From the NCBI GenBank assembly GCA_960531495.1, contig OY482846.1:48895361-48959360 (forward strand): 64,000 bases of DNA. The letters are read 5' to 3'. Origin of the DNA: Zeus faber. Its lineage: Eukaryota > Chordata > Actinopteri > Zeiformes > Zeidae. Both the position numbers and the translations under genes were made by a program. The notes below the pieces were generated by a model, which was not told the DNA's origin, searched no databases, and saw nothing but the letters and a program-made list of their open reading frames with translations. Below are positions 24,855 to 56,716 of this stretch, piece after piece (position 1 is the stretch's first letter; every line of letters starts with the position of its first letter).

Positions 24855-26755
24855 AAAAAGGGAAGATTTACAGAATTGGTAATGATCTAAATGTGCTAAA
24901 AAAAATCATCTTAGTCAGAAGCTTGGGAAGGATTTAGGCCCCGAATGGCCCCTGCTTCCCTGTGATGACTGGACCCCCTTGTCACCGGCCCCCGGGGGTC
25001 CGAAAGGTCCCGTTTCAGAACAAACTAGCCGGCGTCCCATCTTTATTTTCATTTATTTATTTATTTTTTAATTGAAAGAAGTGAAAGCACCTATTAGAGA
25101 GGAGCGGGTTTGCGGTGAAACGAGGCCCCCGTCGAGGGAAAGCTCACGTCAGAAGAGCGGCCTGACCGTCTAGACGTCCTGTAAATCACTACCAAATGCT
25201 TTTCCACCAGACCTGCGCCAGGAGCCCGGTGCTGGAACCCACCGTCATGTTCACAAATGTTTCGCTTCTTTCGCTCTTTTCTTTTCTTTTCCTTTTTGTT
25301 TTTGTTTCGCGGAGCAGAGTGCTGCTTTTTAGTAGCAAGGGGTTGGAGCTCCGCGGGGGGTGGGGTCAGCGGGGTCCACGCTGACCCCACCGCCTCCGCC
25401 TGCCCGGACACCGCTAATTTGGGTGGAGAAAATAGGATTATAAACCGTGATTATTCAGTGACATGACACCCCAATCCTCCAGATCCTGCTTTGTATATAG
25501 TTTTATAGTACTGTATTAGTACTGTACACTTAGTTAAGGGGAACACTCTTCATATATAGTTTTCTGAAATACAAATGCACATTTAAGACAGAAATCCATG
25601 TGATATGATGCATGTTGAGCAGTGGTTGGTAGAAAGTACTCAGAGCGTTTACTGAAGCAAAAGTACTCATTACCCCGACTAAAAAAAGACTTGAGTACGA
25701 GTGAAAGTACCACTTGGACATTTCTACTTCAGTAAAAGTGTGTAGGTATGTATTTGCTGTTAAATGCACTTAAAGTGTTAAAAGCCAAAGTAATTGATGC
25801 CCTGATAAAACAGAGCTGATAATACAGCCTAAAGTGCCCGAAGGACCTTTTTGTTTTGCAAGATAAGTCCCCAAAAAACAATATTAATATCATAGTAATT
25901 TAAGTATAAACTAAAGTTATGCGAGAAAACGTAGTAAAATCAGAGGTATTTGCTTTTTAATGTAAAGCAGTGAAAGTCCAGGATCTCTGCATATACTGAA
26001 TATACTTAAGTAACTGCAGATATTTGGGAATTGTACTGAGGTACAATAAGAAAGTACTTCATTACTTTCCACGACTGATGAGGAGACTTTTTTGGCGTCG
26101 ACTTGAAACCGATTCAGAATCTAATTTAAACGTTTTAATAAGCAGCCGCTCCTGATCCAGTGCTTGGACTGTTCAGTGCAGATGTGGACAGATGGGGATC
26201 CTGGGATGACGATTAGAACACGATGAATTCTTCTCCACAAGATAATTCTGATGGGCTAATTGTGAAAATGAAGCTGGGAAATTAAGTCATTTTTCCCTAA
26301 CGTTTAGAGATTCAACTTTTCGGGTCAGATTTTTGTCTTTTTCCCTCATAACTGGTTTCATCCCGGTATCTGAACAAGTCCCGGCGCCGCTATTAACCCT
26401 GAGCACCAGGTGGGATGAAATGTACTGATCCTAAACACAAGCGGACCCGACTATCGACCCCCCCCCGCTCACCACGCAACGTGCACCGGCGACATGGTAC
26501 CGGCGGGGAAAAAAAACAAAAAAACACACCCGTTGTCAGGGCGACCGTGTCAGGACTGGTTGTGTGAGTTATGATTGTCTGGCCTCCTCCCCGCCGGACC
26601 GGAGCGGTTCGGGGGGAAGCGATCGGGGCTGCAGCTGCATCTCATTACTGCAGGAATGCGAGGCCCTTTCTGCACCAAAAAAAAAAACAAAAAAACACCA
26701 ATCGGAGGGAAATATGGCTGACGTTTCTCCCAAATCTTCCCTTTGTCCGCCTCAG
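22591..26755 (+). other. Probable DSE 5' UTR intron
   Basis: No coding exon is recognised here. Contents: a fragment resembling a hAT terminus near 23205-23250, CCAAT-type motifs and an AACATGGCGGC (YY1-like) motif near 23610-23835, a (GA)n microsatellite at about 24820-24850 and a complete short hAT-type element (25620-26077). Confidence 0.45.
25620..26077. mobile_element. hAT-type short element (MITE), complete
   Basis: A 458-bp element. Left end CAGTGGTTGGTAGAAAGTAC, right end (reversed) CAGTCGTGGAAAGTAATGAA. The 8-bp duplication is ATGTTGAG (25612-25619) and ATGAGGAG (26078-26085), 7 of 8 matching. Internal AAGTACTC and AGTAAAAGT motifs are typical of this fish family. Relatives may be present near 42990-43050 and 61280-61350. 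Confidence 0.78.
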
Positions 26756-26799
26756 CTGAGCCCCTCCGGTGATGCCACGTCCCCCTCTCTGATGTGAGG

Positions 26800-46975
<20,176 letters not shown>

Positions 46976-49539
46976 TGACCACATGCTCAGCGGTGGACTG
47001 CTGTTGTCGTTGTTTTCTCTTGCAGTGATTTTTTTGGAAGCGGCGCTTTTCTCCAGATGACAAACGCGAAGCTCCGTGGTGAAGCTCTGCTCAGTAATCT
47101 CATCGCCTTCACATCCACACCTTTATTTTCTTAAGCCGGCTTTACACTGAATCCGACAAACAACAACAACAAACAGAAAGCCCATTCATTCCTATGGAGA
47201 ATCAGATTCAACACGCTGATCGGATTTCTGCAATGATGTTGAAACTAATTAAAACTGCAAGTTACATACGTTTCATATAATATATGAGTTGTAATAATAC
47301 ATGAATTATAAAATTAAAGATGAATTTATACATATTATTTATGAATTAATCTTTAATTGTATAATTTAAGTTGGATGCTGCCATATTCACCAATAAATTA
47401 TGATATTTTATGAATGAATTTTGCATATAAAATGATGTAAGATTAAAAATAATAATAATAAATTGCCGCTCTTTTCAAACACCATTTAAAGGCTGTTTTT
47501 AGTCCCTTTGATTCAGTGAAAGTCGCTAAGGCGAGTTTTTGGAAAACAGAGAAAAGAAAGCTGCAAGAGGAGAGAGTGTTGTGCAGATGCGACAGGAAAA
47601 GCAGCAAAACCTAGTTCACCCGTTCATCCGACGGCCACTAGGGGGCATCATCCCACTGGAGAAGGTGTTTCCGGGTTTGGTGTAAAGCCGCTGTAGCCGG
47701 CTGTCAGCGGTCCTTCGTCAGGCAAACATTGTATTTTCCTGATGCATAATTAAAACTTCACTTAGTTCAATACATTTGAATTGTATTTTCATAGGGCGGG
47801 TGTGAACCTCTTTGTTTGAACATTTGAGGACGCGTCCGTCCCTCTGCAGCACGGGTGTGCGTAGAATGTTTTTGTTGTTGTTTTTTCCTGCATCTTTGTG
47901 TTACTAACTAGTCACGCATGTGGAAGAACTTTATTTTGCCCCGAGAAACATTTTCAAATAATTCACCACATAAGCCCATAATATTTCGTTTGAAACGCCG
48001 GTTTGCCTGCCCGGAATGCCGTCCTCGCAGTGGCACCCGCGACAGGAAGGGCCTCCGCTCACGGCGACCGCAGCACTGCAGCACAGGCCCAACTTCTGGA
48101 GGCTGAAAACATTTAGCTGAGTCATTTGCGCCGTTGGCAAGAAAGCGGTATTATTCCAGATAATGACCCCGGTTTGGCAGCAAACGGAGTTGATCTGGGA
48201 ACGAAACACCCCGGCTCTGGGGCCGCGTGCCGCTGAGCTTTAAATGAAACGATAGTGATTACGAAATAATAACACGCCGGGTGTTACTCAATACACGTTG
48301 CCATAATTAATGATTATATCTTAAATATCTGAACTCTCAACCGTCCAATGGATGTGAAAAAAGAAGCACTTAAAGGTCATTCTGCACTTTGAGTAAACGC
48401 ATTTTCACGGCAGTCTGCGGCGATAACAACACGGCGTTTGCGTTTCATTCTGTGCAAATGGTCCTTATTGAAAAGGTACTTGTGGAGTTGGAACATTTAG
48501 ACAATTATATTTTCCATTTCAAAGGAAATTATGCTTTTTTTTTTTAGACATCTAAATACTGGTATTATACCTCGTTTGCCTCCGATTTCTTGTTCAAAGA
48601 GCAATTTAAAGTGGATTCTCATCAGGAAGCAGGATGAACATGACTAACTTGACTTTGGGTGCAGGAACGCTGCTGTGGTTCTGCCCTAATTGTGCAGATA
48701 ATCCTTTCCAGATGTGTCAAGCAGAGCAAACTGTATTTCCAACTGCATCCTCTGGCCTTACATAGACAACCCCTGTTGGACTCCATAACCTGTTTCTCTT
48801 CATCCCAGTGACACTTTATGCATAACAACCATTTGGATCCTGGAGCAACCAGTGGAAACTGTTCCACAACAATGAACGACGTGACACGTTGACCTCCACG
48901 AGGAAGGAGGTGAGATGCTGCCACCTGCTGGGCCAGGAGAGACATCATTATATTCTATTGCATATATTCATACAGTACACTTGTATTACTACACTTACAG
49001 TAGCATATAACTCAAATATATAAATACATTTTTTCGAGGGTGTGCATTTTATTTATCATTTAATTTAATTTAATTTAATTTAATTTATAGTTTTCTTAAA
49101 GCTACTTCCGGAACGGGCGTTCCCACCGGAAAAGGGTACAAATATCTGCAGTCCCGTTCAAGTCAATGGAGAAAACGTCTGTTTTCCCTCGGCTTCCTCT
49201 GAGTCTCTATTCACTTTGCAGATATTCTGACACCGGCGATATTGAACGGGCGCTGTCTTCTGTCGTGCATGTTGTTGTCGAACTTTAAAAATCCGATGCA
49301 AAGCTGTTGGAGGTCCATTAGTCTCGAAGCCCCGAAGTGCTGACCGGCTGACAAAGTCGCTCAAATGTGACGTCACCGACACCGGGCTGACGCACCAGCT
49401 GAAATAAATAGCTCGTGAGTTATGTTAATCATAAACAACATGTCTTTCGTTTCTTTTTATTCCTGTACATGTGTAACTATGTGCTCATATTCCTTGAGGA
49501 CTGCGTTTTTAAAGCTACTATCGTGACGAAGACACAATC
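46976..49539. other. Intergenic, DSE to NDUFAF4
   Basis: No gene recognised. It has a possible inverted-repeat element (47134-47697), AT-rich DNA, an (ATTTA)n run at about 49053-49088 and a repeat-like stretch at about 49090-49400 containing GTCCCGTTCAAGTCAATGG. Confidence 0.5.
47134..47697. mobile_element. Possible inverted-repeat DNA element
   Basis: The left end GCCGGCTTTACACTGAATCC and the reversed right end CAGCGGCTTTACACCAAACC share GGCTTTACAC. A clean target duplication is not found, so the borders are tentative. Confidence 0.35.
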
Positions 49540-49703
49540 CTGACTCTTCCGACACGTCCGTGGCGTTACCTTTCCGACCACGAGGCGTCGCTGTCCGGGC
49601 CGTTCGCGGGCCCGGCCCGAACCCGCCGTTTGGACCTCCTCGCTCGCCGTAGCCAAACCGAACAAACCTTTATTGTTCACGCGGCTCCGCCACAGCGTCG
49701 GTC
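49540..49703 (+). promoter_or_regulatory. NDUFAF4: NDUFAF4 probable promoter and 5' UTR
   Basis: This is a GC- and CpG-rich stretch directly before the NDUFAF4 start codon, with short CTTCCG and TTTCCG elements resembling ETS-type sites common at nuclear mitochondrial genes. No TATA box is visible. Confidence 0.4.
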
Positions 49704-49836
49704 ATGGGGGCGCGCGTGGCGCGGATGCTCCGCAACTTCAACCTGGAAAGCAGAGCTCACCTGGAGCTCTCCAGGGACAAGCCCCGGGCGGCCCCCAGGC
49801 ACCCGGCCCCCAGGCACCCGGCCCCCGGCCCCGAAG
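49704..49836 (+). CDS. NDUFAF4: NDUFAF4 exon 1
   Basis: ATG at 49704, donor CCCGAAG|GTGAGG, leaving phase 1. It encodes MGARVARMLRNFNLESRAH and then a proline-rich tail with a duplicated RHPAP. Confidence 0.92.
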
Positions 49837-52173
49837 GTGAGGACCCGAGGGTTTGTCATGGTGGCGACGGCGACGATGGGGATGCGTGTGGTAGGACGCC
49901 GTGCCGGGGTCAGAGCCTTCCCGCCTCCCGCCTCAAACCCTCCTTCCTTCTTACATGTGTTTCAGCCTCGGACGTCGCCGAGTCCATCCACGGGAAGAAC
50001 GACCCCCTGCTGTCGCTGCTCAAGTCCGTGTATGTGAAGTCGGAGGACCCCGCTCCCTCAGAGGTCAGCTCAACGTGCTCGAAACAGACCATAATACAAC
50101 CCTCTCTCACACTAATGATAGTAGTAGTAATAATAATATGATAGCATCATAATAATATCTGTCTTATTAGCAATAAAGATGAAGATGATGATGATCATAA
50201 TAACAACAATAATAATAATCATCTATTTTCCATACACAACATGCAGCTCTAATACATGTATTTTAATAGAAGTCAATGAACGAGTCGAGCATTCAAATGG
50301 AAACGTGAACAGCAGTGAAAAGCAAACAAGCTGAAGCATTGAATGAAAAACCAAATAAAGATTATAATCAATTTCAGTTTTTGGGTCATCGATGTAGACG
50401 GAGACACTGAGGGATCGAACCGGAGCTGTGTGTGACTGGACGGTGGCGCTGGGAAATATATCCATGTGGTGTGAGACTAGATATCATGTGGTGTGATGTG
50501 AGATTACATTAAATTCCATTTATTGTCTTTTGCACAGAGTACAGTTACTGAGGCATTGAAATGCATTTCTCTGCATTTCACATCCTAGTAACTGACGTAT
50601 CTAGGAGCAGTGAGCTGCCACATAGCGACACCCAGGCAGCAGTTAGGAGGTTAAGTGTCTTATCATGTGGTGTGAGACTGGGTATCCATGTGGTGTGAGA
50701 CTGGGTATCCATGTGGTGTGAGACTGGGTATCCATGTGGTGTGAGACTGGGTATCCATGTGGTGTGAGACTGGGTATCCATGTGGTGTGAGACTGGGTAT
50801 CCATGTGGTGTGAGACTGGGTATCCATGTGGTGTGAGACTGGGTAACCATGTGGTGTGAGACTGGATATCCATGTGGTGTGAGACTGGGTAACCATGTGG
50901 TGTGAGACTGGATATCCATGTGGTGTGAGACTGGATGTCGTCTGGGATTTTGGTTTGGATCATCAACTATCTCAAGGTGTTTGTGCAGGACCTTGAGATA
51001 ATCCAAGGTCATTCAGCTGTCAATAACTGATGTCATTTTACCAGTAACGATGTCATTTGTACCCGTCTTGAGAGATTATTGAACAAAACATCTTCATTAT
51101 AGTTAAATATAAAATGTAATGAGTGAGAATAAAATGTTACGAGGAAAAACAGGAAAATGCACTGGTCACTTATGAATAAGTACTAGTAGTACTCAACGCA
51201 TAGTGACTAGAAAAAATTCAGGAGATATCTATTCTCTTGTAACAAAGGGAATAGATACTAGTGACAATGGGAACAGATACTAGTGACAATGGGAATAGAT
51301 ACTGGTAATAATGGGAATAGGAACTAGTGACAATGGGAATGGATTCTAGTGACAATGGGAATAGATACTAGTCAGAGGCAAATCTTTTATATCTGAAACA
51401 CAGTCCCGTAGGATTCAATGACAAAATGGTCGAAATTGTTACGAGTAACATTGCAGTAGTAACTGGTATCTAATTAATAAGTACTAGTACCTTATACATT
51501 TTGACTGTTAAAATGGAAATAGTTACAAGTAACTGTTGGAAAAGCAAATAGTAACTAAAATATAAGTACTACTGACTTTTAAAAAGTGACTTGTTGGTTC
51601 TATGGCTGTAAGGTTCAGACAGTTTGTACCTGTGTGTCAGTTATTTACCATCGCACAGTGAAGTCGTTGGATCCATCACGTGCTACGTTTTCTGTAGGTT
51701 TACCACAAATCACTCAACAGCACAAAGTGGCAGCTGAGCCGTCCAAAATGATCATCAGCTTCCCTCTTTACTTTCTGGCCTGTTTTTTAACCATTATTGT
51801 ATTTATATTATGAGGTTTTTTTTTATTTTTTTTATTCCCTCCTCTCGTTCTCATCCCTTAACAGGCACCAAAGCCAGCCGCCGCCGCGCACGAGGAACAG
51901 CAGCGCCGGCCGCTCAAGTTCAGTTTGCCCGGGGATCTTTATGGTCCGGGCGCCGTGGACGTGCCCCGAGGGAAGCTGTCGCTGGTGGAGGCGCTCAGAG
52001 CCCTGAACAGCCACAAGAGCCAGCCCGCGACGTGGACGCCGGAGAAACTGACGCAGGAGTACTCGCTCAACCCGAAGGACACCAAGGCAATCCTGGAGTT
52101 CTTCACGCCCTTCGACGTGAAGATCATACCGCCCCAGACGGAGCGCGCGAAGCAGATTAAAGGCTCCCCGTGA
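49704..52173 (+). CDS. NDUFAF4: NDUFAF4, mitochondrial complex I assembly factor 4, complete coding region
   Basis: Three exons (49704-49836, 49966-50063, 51865-52173) join in phases 1 and 0 to encode 179 residues; human NDUFAF4 is 175. The N terminus MGARVARMLRNFNLESRA matches the human MG...RNFNLE pattern, and Gly2 is a potential myristoylation site. Conserved later parts are NDPLLSLLKSVYVKSEDP, the PRGKLSLVEALRALNSHK block, WTPEKLTQEYSLNPKD and a C terminus ending KQIKGSP. The protein works with NDUFAF3 in early assembly of the Q module of respiratory complex I at the inner mitochondrial membrane. A small internal duplication (RHPAPRHPAP) sits at the end of exon 1. GPR63 follows on the same strand, as in human. 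Confidence 0.93.
49966..50063 (+). CDS. NDUFAF4: NDUFAF4 exon 2
   Basis: Acceptor TACATGTGTTTCAG|CCTCGG, donor TCAGAG|GTCAGC, phase 1 to 0. It encodes ASDVAESIHGKNDPLLSLLK and VYVKSEDPAPSE. The intron before it is only 129 bp. Confidence 0.92.
50495..50658 (-). mobile_element. SINE/LINE 3' part inserted in a minisatellite
   Basis: TATTGTCTTTTGCACAGAG, ACTGACGTATCTAGGAGCAG and TTAAGTGTCTTA match the block at 61975-62085 in order. ATCATGTGGTGTGA stands on both sides (50473-50486 and 50662-50675), as either a target duplication or flanking minisatellite units. Confidence 0.5.
50662..50937. repeat. 23-bp minisatellite in NDUFAF4 intron 2
   Basis: About 12 copies of a 23-bp unit whose core is CATGTGGTGTGAGACTGG, with GGTATC, GGTAAC or GATATC at the join. 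Confidence 0.95.
51230..51372. repeat. 22-24 bp imperfect tandem in NDUFAF4 intron 2
   Basis: About five units of the type ACTAGTGACAATGGGAATAG. Confidence 0.8.
51865..52173 (+). CDS. NDUFAF4: NDUFAF4 exon 3
   Basis: Acceptor CCCTTAACAG|GCACCAAAG; stop TGA at 52171-52173. It encodes 102 residues with the conserved LKFSLPGDLYG, GKLSLVEALRALNSHK and WTPEKLTQEY segments. Candidate poly(A) signals follow: ATTAAA at 52426-52431 and AATAAA at 52562-52567. Confidence 0.92.
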   Translation, partial: APKPAAAAHEEQQRRPLKFSLPGDLYGPGAVDVPRGKLSLVEALRALNSHKSQPATWTPEKLTQEYSLNPKDTKAILEFFTPFDVKIIPPQTERAKQIKGSP

Positions 52174-52567
52174 AGTCGCTGCCCGGGGGGGACGCCGTCT
52201 TGAAACGGAGAAGACGGCGAGTCCGACTGAACTCCTTGGTCGAATGGGGATGCGGAGAATACTTTGATTTATTTCTGTGGACTTGTGTTTTCCGTTCCAC
52301 TTCATTCGACGCCGGTGGTTTGGGTGTCGGCGGCTGCCAGACAGTTTCACTCCCAGCTGCAGTTTGTGTGAGAAGTGACGCGTTTGACTTCCTGTTCACC
52401 TTTTTTTTTTTTTTTAATCATTCAAATTAAAACGTCGCGTCTATTGGCTTTTTGGAAACATGAATGTAACTTTATTGAAATGTAAATTCAAAATTGGGAA
52501 ATCAAAATACAATTCCACAGTTGCGTTTTAAATTTCATTTCCCAGTTTGAATTATCATTTGAATAAA

Positions 52568-53689
52568 GCTGCACACATGCCTCCGTAATGGCTCGATAAC
52601 AGCAAAACATTTTTCATTTGACATGTTTAAAAAAAGAAGGAAAGGGCAGAGAAAATAATTAATGCTCTTATTGTAAAAACTTGACGTTGTTTTCAAATCC
52701 CGATGATCGAGTTTTCTGGCTTTAGAGACGTCTCTGATTTGAATGGATCTCAGGTCAAGGTTGAAGTGGATCTCATGTAACCGTGTGACTGTATTTATCT
52801 GATGCTCTACGCCTGAAACGCTGCATAAACGCACACATGTACAACACGTTGGCTTTGTGTTTGGCCTCCCTTGTCCTGCTCTGTTCACTCACGTTTTAAT
52901 GGGACACGTTGTGAAGTCAACGCTCAGATGATAATGAAGATAAAGAGTGAATTCACCGCCTCCTGAGGTGGCGCACGCACTGAAGGAACCGGGGAAGACG
53001 GTTATTTATAAGCTCCTTGTTTTGGTTCATTCGCATTCACACGTGGAAGAAACAATAACTGAGCATTTGTCCTAGAAAGACTGAGGGGAAAAAACACGTT
53101 GACTTAGGCGGTAGAGCTGGTGGTCTAGTAATATAAAGGTTGCTGGTTGGATCCCAGGCTCCTCCTGCTAACATGCTGTAGTGTCCTTGAGCAAGACACT
53201 TAACCCCTCATTGCTCCTGATGGCTGCGTCCGTCAGTGTTTGAACAATTGTAAGTGGCTTTGGATAAAAGCGTCTGATCAATGAAATGTAATGTATATGA
53301 ATAAATACACAATCATGTGTGTAACGTTTATGGAAAATGAATGAAATTATCTTTTGATTAGAAATGGGTTAGTGGCGGTTGGAAGTCGTCCTGTGGTTGG
53401 CACACTTATTCCATACTTAGAATTAAGTAAAAACAAAAATACATAGGGGTGTATTACTTCAGAAATAAGTCACAATACTGAGTATAATCATTATTTTCAG
53501 ATATTTCTCTATTACATTTCAACGTGTTAAAATGAATATGCTTGCTTGGAGACTACAAATGAAATGTTGTTTTTTAACTTGACCTTTATTTTATTTATCT
53601 TTATTGTAAAGAAACAACTAAAACGCAGCTGATCAACCAATAAACAATAGGATCATAATTATGAATAATATCCTTTTACTTTGATCTTA
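52568..53689. other. Intergenic, NDUFAF4 to GPR63
   Basis: About 1.1 kb without a recognised gene; it contains one SINE (53103-53297) and otherwise AT-rich sequence. Confidence 0.6.
53103..53297 (+). mobile_element. tRNA-derived SINE
   Basis: Head GCGGTAGAGCTGGTGGTCTA, B box region GGTTGGATCCCAG, then GTGTCCTTGAGCAAGACACT and a tail GGCTTTGGATAAAAGCGTCT followed by AATGAAATGTAATG. This order is the standard fish SINE body and tail. It is not a functional tRNA. Confidence 0.8.
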
Positions 53690-54243
53690 AATCCTTTCCC
53701 CGCTTCCTGTCGGCCAGGCCCCGCCCACTCCCGCGGCTCCTCGCTTCCCATTGGCCGAGGCGCGCCGAGTGGGCGGAGCCCTGGAAGCCCCCGCCCTCCT
53801 CCTTGTGCCGCAACAGCGCGGAGCCGCCGCACACGTCGGCGCGGGAGGAGGCGCCACGACCCGCGGCAGCGACAAGAACGTTATAATTATTCATTCGCGT
53901 TTTTGTTCTGTTTCGCTCCTTTTTCGTTTTTTATCTTTTTTTGGGGTTTTTTTTCCCTCCGCCCCCCGGCGTGAGACAACCATCTGCGGGCTCCGCCGCT
54001 CGGTGTGTGGGAGGCGCAGGCGCAGCGCTGCCCGGTAAAAAAAACCCCAAAAAACAACAAAACAACGAACCAACAAAACAACGAACCAGAGCATAAAACA
54101 CCTTAAAACAACGACAAGGGGGGAAGACCAGCACCGACGGAACGTCCCGACCCCCGGGAGCAGGTCCGTCGAAGGGAGAAGCGGGGGCGGGGGAAGCCCG
54201 GAGCGGGTCCCTGCCGCCGGGCGTCCACCGCGGGAGAGTGAAG
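53690..54243 (+). promoter_or_regulatory. GPR63: GPR63 CpG-rich promoter and probable non-coding exon
   Basis: A sharp rise in GC and CpG follows AT-rich DNA. It includes CCGCCC/GGGCGG GC boxes and a CCATTGGCC (inverted CCAAT) motif near 53748-53756. The possible donor GAGAGTGAAG|GTAACG (GT at 54244) could splice to the acceptor ending 56525 before the coding exon. The transcription start is not defined. Confidence 0.5.
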
Positions 54244-56525
54244 GTAACGAGGCTCGGCGAACAGTGTAAACAACGTCCGCATCTGGACGGCGCCCGCGTC
54301 CGCTCCTCCGTCGGCCACGGGCGTCCACGCTCCACCGGGGCCATTCCCCAAACCGCCCGAGGCGACCAGGGGCGGAGCAGAGACGGGTTGTTGTTGTTTT
54401 TTTTTGCATGTAAATGTATTTTCAGTCGTGGGAGATGCCGCGGGCGCTGCTCGCAAACGCACCAGTTTAAGATCCCGATGGAGTGTGCGCTGCGAACATT
54501 AAACGTCGGGTGGAATGAAGCCCCGGTGTCCCGTGCGTGTGATCACCAGTACCCCCTCCGTGGGGTTCGGGTCAGTCCAGGGTTGATTGTTTGTTTTTTG
54601 GGGGGGGGGGGCAAAAGCATTTGAAACCCAGGGGAAAATTGAATTTTCCCCAATTTCCCGATTCGCACTTTCCACGTCGTGTAGAGTCAAGAACTTTAGA
54701 AGGATGTTGTTGTGGAATGAGGAGCTTCTTTCAGGGTGGTCTTTCTGTCCACGCTGACCTGGTATACATGCTGCATTACTAGACACTTTGCCGATTGACA
54801 TGAACACAGGACGCCGGCGTGATTCTCTGATTACCAGGTGATTTTTAACGTTCCCTTTTCAACGCACAGGTGCCTTCTCATCCCGGCGCGGGCGTCTTCT
54901 TCGGCCTCGAAATGTGTCACGATAAAATGTCCAATTCCTCCCCACAATCTAGGGGCGGCTTGATCTGAAACGCAAGGGAACTGGAGCGGGTTGACTCCAA
55001 TGCGTCTCAAACCGAGGATTCAAGAAGGAAAACGTCCGCTGAAACACACACGCACACACTCCCAACAGTTTCCTGGAGGGTGGAGGGGTGGAGAACGCAG
55101 ACAAAACCCTCTGCGCAGTCCACCCCTGCAGCCTCCCGCCCCGGGTGGTGCTGACTTCACACGCTTCCCTCCGCTCTCGCCGCCGAAACCTCCGCGTCCT
55201 CGCTCCGCGTCTCCGGTATCCCGAGGTCACTCTGCCTGAAAGCGGTGGCAGCCGACGTGTTGCCGCGTCCCGCTCGGCGGCGCGCTGCCCCCCGCGTCGC
55301 CTGGGGTGAGAAAAAAAAACAAAAAACGCTCCAAATGTGGTGTGTTTACCCAAAAGCCAGGCAGGAAGCGGGCCGAACAAAAGGGAGTTTTACTCATCTT
55401 TCTCTCCCATTCACCGGCTCCCCATTGTGGCGGCGAGGCCTGTCATCTCCATATGAATAAAGCGCGGTTCTTCGCGACTCTTTGTTCACCCACTTGGAGC
55501 CGCTCCGCTCGCCCTCCGGCGTCTTGGCGACGCTCGGGTGTTCCGAGTGATCTTCCGAGCCGCGTGTTGAATATCTGCCCGCGGAGGGAGGGGAACCGCG
55601 GCCGCCCGCCTCGCCTCGCGTTGGTAATCCTCCCCCCCGTAATTGCTTGAAGTTAAAACCCTCACGCCCACGCCGGGCGTCTAAAAATAGTGACGCGGGG
55701 CACGTCTGAAAACGCCCCGGGCCGCTTGCGTCAACGCGCGGTTGTTTGACGTTTGCCCCGGAGCCTTTTGTAAACGATCCCCGTCCGGTCGACATCACGC
55801 TGCCTCTTGTTTATACAAGAGATACGCTTTTTATTTTTATTGCGTGTTGACTTGTCCCCGGCCGTGGCCCGCTTCAATATGCCGTGTTATCACATTGTGG
55901 GGAGAGAGCGGCGGGGATTGTTGTTTAAATGCTGTTCCAGCACTTATCTCACCTCCTTTCGGATGAATATTCTGCGCTGCGTCGCCAATTAAAATCATCT
56001 GCCATGAAACAGAAATCATTGTTTTGGCGTTTTCTGGACGCAGCTGTCGTCCTCAAACAGTCAAGTGCAAACACCTTGGAAGATTTTTGATCTTTTTTTT
56101 TTTTTAATTATTCCTTAAACGGCGCTCTCCCCCTCAGACATCATCTCATTGTTTCTTCTTCTCTCTTTGTGCCCAAACCGCCGTCGAGCCGAGTGTCAGG
56201 GTTCCGCGCAACTCGGAAGGAGCGCGTCGGAGCGATTTTCGGAAGGAGCTCGTACGTGGCTTTCCCTCCCGACAATGGCGGCCGTGGTACGCGGTGTTTT
56301 AACGCTCTCGTCGGTGGTTTGAAGGGGCGAGCGTCGTCCTAATCACTTGAACTTGTTTTGAAATCCCACCCCCGTGATATTGTGCGGCGGTTTAACAAGA
56401 CGGCGAAGGGAAGGAAACGGCGCGTTCGGTATCTGTTGGATGTGGAGATATTGCCTAGTAACTGGATTAAAAACATGTGCCGCTCGTCTTCTTTTCCATT
56501 GCCTAACCGCTGTCTCCTCCCGCAG
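54244..56525 (+). other. Probable GPR63 5' UTR intron
   Basis: No coding exon is recognised. The GC content stays high, with scattered CpGs and an AATGGCGGCCG motif near 56275. Long open frames on both strands reflect low stop-codon density in GC-rich DNA. Confidence 0.5.
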
Positions 56526-56617
56526 GGAATCGCGGCCTGGGAAGTGCCGGGCGTCGGCTCGCCGTCCCCGCGCGCGGCGGCGGCGGCTCAGTGTTTAGCG
56601 CGGCGGCACCGGAGACG

Positions 56618-56716
56618 ATGCCCGGGGAGGAATGGCTCGCTCCGCTGTTGTTCCCCTCGCTGAGGCGGGGGAGTTCTACGCCGGCCTCTGCTGCCTCGCC
56701 GCGGGGGGGCTGCTGA
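56618..56716 (+). other. Upstream ORF overlapping the GPR63 start
   Basis: ATG at 56618 (A at -3) opens a 32-codon frame, MPGEEWLAPLL onward, that ends at TGA 56714-56716. It overlaps the GPR63 start at 56632 in a different frame and would lie in the same exon, so it could lower translation of the receptor. No peptide function is implied. Confidence 0.5.
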
